DNA from: Lumbricus terrestris
Taxonomy: Eukaryota > Annelida > Clitellata > Crassiclitellata > Lumbricidae
DNA: 64,000 bases
Reading direction: 5' to 3'
Assembly: GCA_949752735.1 (NCBI GenBank)
Contig: OX457046.1
Coordinates: 32,947,769 to 33,011,768, forward strand
Shown: in pieces, positions 34,714-41,997 of the stretch
How the letters are laid out: every line of letters begins with the position of its first letter
Numbering within the stretch: the stretch's first letter is position 1
Translations under genes and position numbers: made by a program
Notes under the pieces: generated by a model
What the model was told of the DNA's origin: nothing
Databases searched by the model: none
The model's input: the letters and a program-made list of their open reading frames with translations, nothing else

Positions 34714-35133
34714 TTACACGACCTTCATTCCCGCACCGTTTCGCTTACGCACTAAATCTTGGATCGATATGCCATTCCCCATCATCAGATTATTAATATT
34801 AGCGCTCTCCGGATTCGCTCCGATGCTACTAAGTCGAGCAAGAATATCTCGAGTTTCCTGCGTAACCTGTTTCTTTGGAGCAGCCAACAGTTTTACCGCT
34901 GTTTTCTCCACTAATCGTTTACCAGCATCGGTTGCAGCTGTTTTCCCAACATCGATAGCCTTTTTCCCAATTTCTATCGCCACGTCTTTGCTAGCACTAA
35001 GAGCTCTCGCTGCTAGCTGGTTGGCGGCATTCGATGTGACTAGTCTTTTGAAAAATCCTGAAATAGCATCAACTATACCAGATCCACCGATAACGTATCG
35101 CCTCCTGTAACTCATTCTATTATTGATCATCAT
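34714..35133 (-). CDS. small basic helical protein, candidate minor virion component
   Basis: A 139-aa protein with an Arg-rich N-terminus (SYRRRYVIGG). A predicted amphipathic helix follows (IVDAISGFFKRL), then a long Ala/Lys helix region (about 40-90). A Gly-Gly pair at 16-17 precedes the amphipathic helix, the arrangement of adenovirus pVI, where protease cleavage at such a site exposes the helix. Similar short proteins are usual beside Polinton capsid genes, but I cannot name a characterised family. A nucleoprotein or membrane-active role is inference. The start MMINN could also be the second or third Met. Confidence 0.6.
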   Translation of the reverse strand: MMINNRMSYRRRYVIGGSGIVDAISGFFKRLVTSNAANQLAARALSASKDVAIEIGKKAIDVGKTAATDAGKRLVEKTAVKLLAAPKKQVTQETRDILARLSSIGANPESANINNLMMGNGISIQDLVRKRNGAGMKVV

Positions 35134-35134
35134 T

Positions 35135-36025
35135 TTATAATATCGACATTAAATTTTTGTAAGTATCCTTGTTCATCACTCCTTGTCGAAGTAGCGCGTC
35201 GCATATCGATACGAGCTCGTTTCTTACCCCATTGTTACCCGCGTTGAAGTCGTTAACTAATAACTCTAGCCGTTTCGCTAATACATTTGGGTCTTCGGAG
35301 ATGACGATTACGTCAACGCCTTTACCTACCGTACCTAGGGTCATCTTTTCCCATATCGATCCAACAATTTGTTTGTATTTGGCGCCTGAAGATGATCTAG
35401 GTCTGTTAGGATTTTTTTCCTGTCTTATAGCATTCGTTGTGGTGAGAATCTCGGCGTAATCAGCTATATCATTATCATCGTATATCGCGGCGTTCGGTTC
35501 TTTCATCGTCAACAACTCCCAAAGACCGGGTGTTCCTGTGTAAGTCTTATTTACAACCGTCACATCGTCTCCTTGTATCGAAATCGGAGTGTTGCCGATG
35601 TAGAATTGGTTATTTTTTTCTTTTATTCCAAACGTCGTGTCGGTTATTTTTTTATCGGAGGCGTATTGACGAAGGTACTTTGTCGCCATATCCCCTAAAT
35701 ACAAGGTTTTGATATCCTCAGTCGGATCGGGGCTATACGCTTCTATCGCCGGACGCTGAAGGCCCTGTAACGAAGGAAGTGCCTGTAGCGCATTTGAAGT
35801 AGCTACCGAATTTTGGTTGATCGCGGACAATAAGACATTTTGCTCTTTGGAAATTGCGGATTGGGAATCGACGATAGGTTTGAAGAACTTGGTTAAATCT
35901 TGCTGAAGCCCTGAATCTCCCAATCTCTCCGATAAAAAGTTTTGTTGGATATTCTTCTTTGTTTTCAGATATTCTGCAACGATAAAGTCTCTTTTCGCTG
36001 GGTCGGTTATTTTATAAAACGACAT
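35135..36025 (-). CDS. conserved Polinton protein of unknown function
   Basis: A 296-aa protein of a kind recurrent in animal Polintons (a possible match to DUF8207, not verified). The N-terminal headpiece MSFYKITDPAKRDFI is shared with three shorter ORFs upstream on the same strand. The middle is predicted helical (about 30-90). A compact domain at about 105-200 includes YIGNTPISI and TGTPGLWELL. A basic linker (NPNRPRSSSGAKYKQ) and a helical C-terminus follow. Its position between the small basic protein and the ORF array suggests a structural or assembly role; no catalytic motif is visible. Confidence 0.7.
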   Translation of the reverse strand: MSFYKITDPAKRDFIVAEYLKTKKNIQQNFLSERLGDSGLQQDLTKFFKPIVDSQSAISKEQNVLLSAINQNSVATSNALQALPSLQGLQRPAIEAYSPDPTEDIKTLYLGDMATKYLRQYASDKKITDTTFGIKEKNNQFYIGNTPISIQGDDVTVVNKTYTGTPGLWELLTMKEPNAAIYDDNDIADYAEILTTTNAIRQEKNPNRPRSSSGAKYKQIVGSIWEKMTLGTVGKGVDVIVISEDPNVLAKRLELLVNDFNAGNNGVRNELVSICDALLRQGVMNKDTYKNLMSIL

Positions 36026-36088
36026 TTTAAAATTAGGAATATAATGTTTTCAGACGTATTTTTGGACGTGTGAAAAAAACATAAGTTG

Positions 36089-36135
36089 GACGTATTTCCA
36101 GACGTAACGACATACGTCTACATGATTTCACGTAT
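36089..36135. promoter_or_regulatory. intergenic ACGT repeat, copy 1
   Basis: A 47-bp core with four ACGT tetramers spaced 12, 12 and 16 bp. It lies upstream of the 296-aa gene and at the 3' end of the 122-aa ORF. Part of a five-copy family; a further pair of ACGTs lies at about 36054-36068. Confidence 0.7.
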
Positions 36136-36496
36136 AATTGATCTTTCTACCGTGTTTAATCCTGCTTAGATGCCGAGAATATTCCGTCACATTCGCCATA
36201 TAGATTGAAATAAGGTCGCTGATCGTGTGCTGTTTCTCGTCTCTTTTGTTTCCGTAATCTTCTAACTCGTCGAGGAACGATCCATTCGCACTTGAAATTA
36301 ACTCAACTATGATTTCTTCTGAACTAGGATATTCGTTCGCGAGGATTTTCATGACGGCTTCCGATTCCATTATTTCAACCATCTCAGCTGTCGTCATCAG
36401 CCTTTGATCGATATAGTTGTCGATTACATTTCGCAGCCCCAATTCTCCATCGATAAACTCTTTTTTCGCGGGGTCACTGATTTTTACAAGCGACAT
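36128..36496 (-). CDS. short ORF of the tandem array (122 aa), headpiece paralogue
   Basis: The headpiece MSLVKISDPAKKEFI is homologous to that of the 296-aa protein. It is joined to a different helical body in which a HTISDLISIY segment resembles the ISDHI(S)KAL module of its neighbours. It lacks the GTPGLWELL domain. It is flanked by ACGT repeats on both sides and starts after CTTACTTAAA. It is an open and probably expressed paralogue, or a decaying duplicate; function unknown. Confidence 0.6.
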   Translation of the reverse strand: MSLVKISDPAKKEFIDGELGLRNVIDNYIDQRLMTTAEMVEIMESEAVMKILANEYPSSEEIIVELISSANGSFLDELEDYGNKRDEKQHTISDLISIYMANVTEYSRHLSRIKHGRKINYT

Positions 36497-36527
36497 TTTA
36501 AGTAAGAAAAAAAATATAATGTTTTTG

Positions 36528-36574
36528 GACGTATTTCCCGACGTAACAACAAACGTCTACATGTTTTCACGTAT
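36528..36574. promoter_or_regulatory. intergenic ACGT repeat, copy 2
   Basis: The shortest copy: core only, directly upstream of the 122-aa ORF, with one ACGT changed in context (AACAAACGTC). Confidence 0.7.
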
Positions 36575-36591
36575 GTTAGTCTTTTTTTTTC

Positions 36592-36969
36592 TCAAACATA
36601 GATTGCAAGTACCTCCTGACTTATTCCTTGATTGCGTAACGATTCCGCTATGGTTGTAATCTTATTGCCCCAAATTTCTTTAATATCGCTTAGAATCAGA
36701 TAATATTCCTCAACTGAAATGATATCATCCACGAGAGCTTTTATAATATGGTCGCTGATCGTGTTGAGTTTCGCGACAGCTTGCGTTTTGATTTCTTCGT
36801 GCTTCTCAGCTTTCATCATCTGATTTTTATAGCTGTCGATTAAACTTCCCATCTCCGAATCACCTATTAAACCCCCTAAAATTTGTTGATTATGTTCATC
36901 GATTATTTTCAGATTTTCTACAACGAAATCGGCTCTTTTCGCGGGATCGGTTATTTTTTGAAACGACAT
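36592..36969 (-). CDS. short ORF of the tandem array (125 aa)
   Basis: The headpiece MSFQKITDPAKRADFV is joined to the module KLNTISDHIIKALVDD...EEYYLILSDI (about 65-105). That module is also found in the 120-aa and 218-aa proteins upstream. It therefore looks like a fusion of two modules otherwise held by separate Polinton genes. The start is preceded by TTTTACTTAAA and a TATA-like ATATTTTT. Function unknown; helical and probably a coiled-coil oligomer. Confidence 0.62.
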   Translation of the reverse strand: MSFQKITDPAKRADFVVENLKIIDEHNQQILGGLIGDSEMGSLIDSYKNQMMKAEKHEEIKTQAVAKLNTISDHIIKALVDDIISVEEYYLILSDIKEIWGNKITTIAESLRNQGISQEVLAIYV

Positions 36970-37034
36970 TTTAAGTAAAAGAAAAATATAATGTTTTCAG
37001 ACGTGTTTTTTCGACATGTTTCAAAACATAAGTT

Positions 37035-37081
37035 GGGCGTATTTCCCAACGTAACGACATACGTCTACATGTTTTCACGTA
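37035..37081. promoter_or_regulatory. intergenic ACGT repeat, copy 3
   Basis: Upstream of the 125-aa ORF. It has the extended form with the extra CAGACGTGTTTTTTCGACATG arm at about 36998-37018. Confidence 0.7.
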
Positions 37082-37437
37082 CAGTCTTTTTTATAGCTTT
37101 GTTCCCAACACCATTTCGTACATCGCATGTCTCTTTCTACCCTTTCCATCTCGGATTTAATATCACCCCTAATGTCTTCTATCTCGCTCTCCGTCAACGA
37201 ATATTTCTCATCTGAAATGTTATCGTCCATGAGAGTTTTTGAAATATGGTTGTAGATCTTGTTGATTGTTTCGTCAGTTAGCTTTTTGATCTTTTTGTTC
37301 TCCTCCCTCTCCGAATTAAACTTTTGACAGACATAGATGTCGATTATACTTTGTGGCCCCGAGCCTAATCTCTCTGAAAAGTTTTCGCGAATATTCTTCT
37401 TTATTTCCGCGAAGTCGGTGATTTTTTGAATCGACAT
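37075..37437 (-). CDS. short ORF of the tandem array (120 aa)
   Basis: The reading frame is open further upstream, but MSIQKITDFAEI at 37437 was chosen because it aligns with the sibling headpieces and carries the CTTACTTAAA leader. The body holds the HISKTLMDDNISDEKYSL module and a divergent C-terminus with CTKWCWEQ. The headpiece is shortened (KITDFAE for KITDPAK), so this copy may be degenerating. Function unknown. Confidence 0.58.
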   Translation of the reverse strand: MSIQKITDFAEIKKNIRENFSERLGSGPQSIIDIYVCQKFNSEREENKKIKKLTDETINKIYNHISKTLMDDNISDEKYSLTESEIEDIRGDIKSEMERVERDMRCTKWCWEQSYKKDCT

Positions 37438-37488
37438 TTTAAGTAAGAAAAAAAATAATATTTTCAGACGTGTGAAAAAAATAAGTTG

Positions 37489-37541
37489 GACGTATTTCCC
37501 AACGTAACGACATAGTATTACGTCCACATGTTTTCACGTAT
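37489..37541. promoter_or_regulatory. intergenic ACGT repeat, copy 4
   Basis: It carries a small insertion (CATAGTATTACGTCC) in the core. It lies upstream of the 120-aa ORF and is followed within 14 bp by copy 5. Confidence 0.7.
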
Positions 37542-37554
37542 GTTTGCGAATGTT

Positions 37555-37602
37555 AGACGTATTTCCAGACGTAACAACATACGTCTACATGTTTTCACGT
37601 AT
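37555..37602. promoter_or_regulatory. intergenic ACGT repeat, copy 5
   Basis: A second core immediately beside copy 4, bordering the 3' end of the 218-aa gene. The pair suggests that one duplicated unit lost its ORF. Confidence 0.65.
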
Positions 37603-37609
37603 GTTTGCG

Positions 37610-38266
37610 TTAGTCTTTTTTTTTCTCAAACATAGATTGAAAGTACTGCCGGGCTTCATCTTTTCCACGATCGATGAGTGATTGTTTCGTCACCTCGTCC
37701 ATCGCGTCGATCGCAACTTTGATATTACTCCTAATTTCTTCTTTCATGCCGTTGAATTTTTCAATCTCGCTCAGAATCAGGGAATATTCCTCGTTTGAAA
37801 TGTTATCATCCATGAGAGCTTTTGAAATATGGTCGCTGATCGTGTTGAGTTTCGCATCGGCTAGCGTTTTGATCTTTTCATGCTTCTCACCCTTCAACGC
37901 AAGCTTCTTACTGATATAGACACCGATTAAACCTAGCAACCCCATACCTATTCCCACTCCTTCCATAGCAATAACGATGGGTGCAGCGATTATAGTAGAT
38001 AATACTCCGATTCCTGCAGCGCCGAGCCCCGTCCCAACCACTACGAGGGCGCTGCCTACTGAGCTGATTACGCTTACACTTCTATGGTACTTTTTACTCA
38101 ACGCCGCTCTTTTGTCGCGTTCTTGCTCGATTTCTTTCTTAATTTCGCCGATCTTTTGGAGCCGATACGTTTGCGCCGACCCTGCGACGATATGTATTTC
38201 TCCTTCCGGTGCTGATGGTAGCTTCGGATAGAGTGATTGTTCTATTTTGATGCCTTCGTATTCCAT
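37610..38266 (-). CDS. Polinton membrane-segment protein with helical module (218 aa)
   Basis: A type common in animal Polintons. A coiled-coil stretch (about 36-60, IGEIKKEIEQERDKRAAL) is followed by a long Gly/Ala/Val hydrophobic region (about 68-118) suited to one or two membrane helices. Then comes the module KLNTISDHISKALMDDNISN (about 140-170), which has an EF-hand-like DDNIS turn and recurs in the 125- and 120-aa ORFs. It is the likely donor of that module. Membrane association, perhaps in virion entry or assembly, is inference. No ACGT repeat lies immediately upstream. Confidence 0.68.
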   Translation of the reverse strand: MEYEGIKIEQSLYPKLPSAPEGEIHIVAGSAQTYRLQKIGEIKKEIEQERDKRAALSKKYHRSVSVISSVGSALVVVGTGLGAAGIGVLSTIIAAPIVIAMEGVGIGMGLLGLIGVYISKKLALKGEKHEKIKTLADAKLNTISDHISKALMDDNISNEEYSLILSEIEKFNGMKEEIRSNIKVAIDAMDEVTKQSLIDRGKDEARQYFQSMFEKKKD

Positions 38267-38305
38267 TCGTTTTATTTACGCGATATATTTTTTAGATTAG
38301 ATAAT

Positions 38306-38920
38306 TTACAATATCATGCCGAGTATCGGAATATTTTGAAACGGGGAATTTGGTCCAAACAAAAGTCCTCTACCTATAGGCACATACCCCGACCCTGTTT
38401 TCATGTACAACCCGGATCCTGTTATCGAGGCGCCTTTTGACCATGGGGATAAGTACAAACCAGACCCGACTGATTTTATCTTACACGTCATATCACCTTT
38501 CTTCGCATAGATTTTCTTCAGGTACTTTACACCAGATCCGCTGATTGAATCAACAATCTTCGACGCGGTCGCGGAACCTACGCCGGTCATAGCCCCCATC
38601 GCTAAACTAGGTAGTAATTTAGACACAAGGAATTTACCCGCTGTTGCTAGAAACGGAAGTATAGCACCTATAAATCCCCCTTGGACTTTCTTATTGTTCT
38701 CCAATTGCGTTTTACTCATTTTGATGATCACACCTGTTCCTTTTTCATACGCTTTGGCTAATTTATTGACCTGTGCTTGCGTGAAAGCCAAAGCATGCTC
38801 TCCGTTTATATCACTATGGCTTAGTTTGATACTCACACCAGTTCCCGCTTGAAGAGATTTTTTAATTTTGTCTTGTTGTGCTTCTGAAATATTAACTTTT
38901 ATGCACGTGTAGCGATTCAT
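38306..38920 (-). CDS. pVI/pX-like minor virion protein
   Basis: 204 aa from the ATG at 38920, preferred over an ATG 27 bp upstream because it has the TTTATAAA leader and avoids overlap with the minor capsid gene. Residues 1-75 hold two imperfect repeats ending in IKLSHSD and IKMSKTQ. Q80-Gly81-Gly82 is a candidate protease site directly before a hydrophobic/amphipathic segment (83-125, FIGAILPFLATAGKFL). The C-terminus has GSGLYL and GSGLYMK repeats and ends FQNIPILGMIL. The layout recalls adenovirus precursor proteins whose cleavage frees a membrane-active helix. Functional assignment is by analogy. Confidence 0.65.
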   Translation of the reverse strand: MNRYTCIKVNISEAQQDKIKKSLQAGTGVSIKLSHSDINGEHALAFTQAQVNKLAKAYEKGTGVIIKMSKTQLENNKKVQGGFIGAILPFLATAGKFLVSKLLPSLAMGAMTGVGSATASKIVDSISGSGVKYLKKIYAKKGDMTCKIKSVGSGLYLSPWSKGASITGSGLYMKTGSGYVPIGRGLLFGPNSPFQNIPILGMIL

Positions 38921-38943
38921 TTTATAAATTAACAAAAAAACTT

Positions 38944-39738
38944 TCAAACTTCTCTGATGTGAAAACGAATCGTCAAGTCTTCTCCTCTAAGATTTACCTG
39001 TTTCCCATTTTGGTCTGTGAGCGCTGTCGTCATCACTGAAATCGAAGATAGCGTAATGGGAAGATATATTAAATTGTGTGGCACTTCGAAAATCTTATAA
39101 CCCGGCCCTACGTTTGGGAAAAAAGAATGTATCACGTTTTCTGTCGTTCCGTTGGTGTACGAAGACCCGATAATGTCGTTAGTCACTCGCAAAGTGCTAA
39201 TACTCATTATATTTACCAAGTTCTGCGATTCGTTATATCCGCTCCGATAGAGTAATCTTTCAAAACCTAGAACTGATCCGATTGAATTCTTGAGGTCAAA
39301 GTTAACCCGATAGCCTGGTGCTATATTTAATACAGACTTCAACGTATTGGTGTTTGGTTGTATTGAGATACAGTACTCTGAATTTATCTCATCGTAATGC
39401 CCTCTCCTCTTCATTATTCTCTGTATGCATTCGTTGATTTCAGTTATTTCATAGCATCCTTCAGGGACTTTTATGGTAATCCAGTCTGTGTCATCATCTG
39501 GTGAATATGTGAAGTTGTTGTTTGTCGCGTCGATATTTGGAAAAGAATAGTACGTTTCGAGATTTAGAAGAGCCATTTCATAGTTTTTATTTGTGTCCAG
39601 TTCAATTGACGGATTAAAATCTGTTCTGATTCGTGAGCTCTTTTGGCTCAGGAAAATGTAAAATGACTTTTTTGGTTCTGTGTTACGAGCCGTCTTTTCC
39701 GTATTATCAGCTATCTGTTTGAGAAGCGATGATTCCAT
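38944..39738 (-). CDS. minor capsid protein (penton, mCP)
   Basis: A 264-aa protein recognised as the Polinton minor capsid protein, a single jelly-roll expected to form pentons at the capsid vertices. Family-like segments are NYEMALLNLETYYSFPNI (about 52-69), the ITIKVPEGCYEITEINECI strand region (about 87-105), SVLGFERLL, VPHNLIYLPI and the terminal RGEDLTIRFHIREV. It begins with a coiled-coil-like MESSLLKQIADNTEKTARN. It lies 5 bp from the ATPase gene, the usual Polinton neighbour, and is open throughout. Confidence 0.82.
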   Translation of the reverse strand: MESSLLKQIADNTEKTARNTEPKKSFYIFLSQKSSRIRTDFNPSIELDTNKNYEMALLNLETYYSFPNIDATNNNFTYSPDDDTDWITIKVPEGCYEITEINECIQRIMKRRGHYDEINSEYCISIQPNTNTLKSVLNIAPGYRVNFDLKNSIGSVLGFERLLYRSGYNESQNLVNIMSISTLRVTNDIIGSSYTNGTTENVIHSFFPNVGPGYKIFEVPHNLIYLPITLSSISVMTTALTDQNGKQVNLRGEDLTIRFHIREV

Positions 39739-39743
39739 TTTTA

Positions 39744-40529
39744 CTACAGAGGATTTTCGATTTCATAAAATAGGTCGAAACCGCAGCGATATTTACCATC
39801 ATTATTTTTACTAGTTAGATCAATAACAAGGAATCCGTGCGGTTGTTTCCACACCGTTTCGCATAGTTTTCTAAATTCATCTTTATGCATGTCCGTACTA
39901 GCATGATCGTTGTAAATATAAACGATATTTCTCTGGTCCTGTTTGAACAGACAAATAAAGTTTGCATTCTCTCTGATCGTTTGCCGATGCAGTTTGAAAT
40001 AATTCTGTGCGAGGTAAAAACAGTCCACATTACTATGCCTTCCCCGAATATAGTACTTTTCGCATGTCTTCTGTTTTTCCAATTGTAAATCATCAAAAAT
40101 CATTAGATTCTTCTTTTCGCTACTCAAGTCTCTCGGGTCTGGTACGTCTTCGGCGTTTTCAAAAAACTTGGCAATTATATCGGATTTGACTTTTGACATT
40201 TTCGCCATTTCTTCCATAACAAAGTCTGGTGACGCATTTTGTCTAGCGATTTCCGACTGGGCCTCGAATAATCTAACAATCGCTTCTTTCGGTAATTTTT
40301 CTTCGAATGCCTTTTTGATAATACGATATTCCGGTTGAAACAGAGATTTGCCGAATACCTGGAGGTTATTATAGTCCAACCAGTCTGACCTGAGTAATAG
40401 ATTCAGAAGAAGCGTCGTTTTTCCGCAGCCGGACTTTCCGATTATCAACCCACGTATACTTTTAGGTAGCAAAGGATTATTAAATCTTTTCGATAGCTCA
40501 GATTCCCAACTCAAATCTTTGATTTCCAT
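39744..40529 (-). CDS. genome-packaging ATPase (FtsK/HerA, A32-like)
   Basis: A 261-aa P-loop ATPase predicted to pump element DNA into capsids. Walker A is GKSGCGKTT (31-39) and Walker B is LMIFDDLQ with D146/D147. A sensor-like Gln lies in LAQNYF (about 173-178). The arginine-rich RGRHSNVD segment fits the family. Downstream are mCP and pVI-like genes in the same orientation. Its start is only 24 bp from the divergent PLA2 gene, so the two probably share a bidirectional promoter. No residue essential to the P-loop is missing. Confidence 0.93.
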   Translation of the reverse strand: MEIKDLSWESELSKRFNNPLLPKSIRGLIIGKSGCGKTTLLLNLLLRSDWLDYNNLQVFGKSLFQPEYRIIKKAFEEKLPKEAIVRLFEAQSEIARQNASPDFVMEEMAKMSKVKSDIIAKFFENAEDVPDPRDLSSEKKNLMIFDDLQLEKQKTCEKYYIRGRHSNVDCFYLAQNYFKLHRQTIRENANFICLFKQDQRNIVYIYNDHASTDMHKDEFRKLCETVWKQPHGFLVIDLTSKNNDGKYRCGFDLFYEIENPL

Positions 40530-40553
40530 TTTATTTATATATTAAAAAGCGAG
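40530..40553. promoter_or_regulatory. 24-bp divergent promoter region
   Basis: The whole gap between the ATPase and PLA2 start codons is AT-rich (TTTATTTATATATTAAAAAG) and includes TATA-like sequence readable on both strands. Confidence 0.55.
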
Positions 40554-41078
40554 ATGTATTGCGTAAAGTGTAAAAAAAAGACTGAAACGAGAGATGTGCA
40601 GAACGTAGTAACGAATAACGGGAGATCGATGCTTAGAGGCGTTTGTGTTGTATGCGGGAAAACAAAAACTCAATTCGTAAAAGGAGTCATGAAAGGTGGA
40701 GATTTAGTTAGTTCATTGAATGCGGCCACTAGTACCATAAAGTTACCATGGGCTAAGTTTCCCGGCGAGATGCATTTACCAGGCCATCAGTTTCTAGGTC
40801 CAGGTACTAGGTTAGACATGAGACTGAATCCAGACAGGACTCCTAAAGATTGGAGCAAACCCATTAATCGAGTAGACAACGCGGCATATTATCACGATCT
40901 TGCTTACGATCAACACACCGATACAGCTTCTAGGAATATTGCGGATAGGGTGATGATTAATGATTTGAATAATATTTCTAATCCTACTATCCGGGAGCGT
41001 GTAGAGAGGGCCATTGTCAAGCCTATATTATCTACTAAAGCGAGTCTTGGGTTAGGTTTAAAAAAAGCTCTGAAGTGA
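40554..41078 (+). CDS. zinc-ribbon plus parvovirus-type PLA2 domain protein
   Basis: A 174-aa protein. The N-terminal zinc ribbon has CxxC pairs C3/C6 and C31/C34 (a DUF5679-like pattern). M46-K47-Gly48-Gly49 matches the adenain consensus (M/I/L)-X-G-G and would separate the ribbon from the rest. Residues about 76-120 form a phospholipase A2-like domain of the parvovirus VP1u type, with a calcium-loop-like FLGPGT (80-85) and the catalytic HDxxY as H114-D115-L-A-Y118. Such PLA2 domains help parvoviruses breach endosomal membranes; a similar entry role here is inference. Its 3' end contains TTTAAAAAAAG and overlaps the integrase frame in the -1 phase, so a fusion product is possible. Confidence 0.82.
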   Translation: MYCVKCKKKTETRDVQNVVTNNGRSMLRGVCVVCGKTKTQFVKGVMKGGDLVSSLNAATSTIKLPWAKFPGEMHLPGHQFLGPGTRLDMRLNPDRTPKDWSKPINRVDNAAYYHDLAYDQHTDTASRNIADRVMINDLNNISNPTIRERVERAIVKPILSTKASLGLGLKKALK

Positions 41079-41989
41079 AATGGACTGATCAATTAGCTGA
41101 TGAGTTGCATAAACCAGTTGTTAGACATTTTAGAAAAAGGAAGGTTTACGCCGGGGGTATAGATGAGATATGGGCAGCCGATTTGGTGGATATGCAGTCG
41201 TTTGCTAAAGATAACGATGGGGTTAAATACCTATTAACCGTTATAGATGTTTTTTCTAAATACGGTTGGATTGTGTCATTGAAAGATAAGAGTGGGAAAT
41301 CTACAGCTGCCGGTTTTATGAAGATACTCGAGGGTGGACGAAAGCCTGTGAAATTATGGGTTGATAAAGGGAAAGAATTTTATAATAAGGATGTAAAGAA
41401 TTTGGTTGAGTTGTACTCTACTGAGAATGAGGAAAAATCTTGCGTCGTTGAGAGATGGAACCGAACGATGAAAGAAAAGATGTATAAATATTTTTCAGCT
41501 AACTCGACGAGAAGATACATCGATATATTAGATGAAATGGTTATCAATTATAATAATACAAGGCATTCTTCCATTAAAATGACACCCGTTAAGGCTAGTA
41601 TGAAAGTGAATGAAAGGGCCGTATTTATGAATTTAAATGGTAAAGAGATTTCAGAGCCTATTGTTCCAAAGTTTTCAATTGGTGATAAAGTCAGAATAAC
41701 TAAGAAGAAGAACATTTTTGAGAAGGGATATACACCCCGATGGACTGAGGAGGTATTTACAGTATCCCAGATTCAATACACGGTTCCACCAACTTATAAG
41801 ATTACTGATTCTAATGGTGAGGAAATACAAGGTAGTTTTTATGAAGAGGAGCTACAGAAAACGACTCAAGAAATATTTAGAATAGAAAAGATTATCAGGA
41901 AACGTGGGAAGAAATCACTCGTGAAGTGGGTTGGATATCCAGAGTCTTTTAATTCGTGGATAGATAATGAAGACTTAGTGGTCATGTAG
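41039..41989 (+). CDS. retroviral-like integrase with C-terminal chromodomain
   Basis: The frame is open from 41039 (stop at 41036). No ATG occurs before 41192, which would delete the first catalytic Asp, so initiation must be non-ATG (for example GTG at 41075), by frameshift from the PLA2 gene, or through splicing. Numbering from 41075: the characteristic ELHKPVVRHF segment, then D36 (WAADLVD), D97 (WVDKGKEF) and E126 (VVERWNR) as the DDE triad. GDKVRITKKK (203-212) follows, and a chromodomain lies at about 266-302 (SLVKWVGYPESFNSW). It inserts the element into host DNA with a 6-bp stagger, matching the GACGGC duplication. The chromodomain may guide insertion to chromatin. Confidence 0.9.
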   Translation, partial: SESWVRFKKSSEVKWTDQLADELHKPVVRHFRKRKVYAGGIDEIWAADLVDMQSFAKDNDGVKYLLTVIDVFSKYGWIVSLKDKSGKSTAAGFMKILEGGRKPVKLWVDKGKEFYNKDVKNLVELYSTENEEKSCVVERWNRTMKEKMYKYFSANSTRRYIDILDEMVINYNNTRHSSIKMTPVKASMKVNERAVFMNLNGKEISEPIVPKFSIGDKVRITKKKNIFEKGYTPRWTEEVFTVSQIQYTVPPTYKITDSNGEEIQGSFYEEELQKTTQEIFRIEKIIRKRGKKSLVKWVGYPESFNSWIDNEDLVVM

Positions 41990-41997
41990 CCGCCCTA

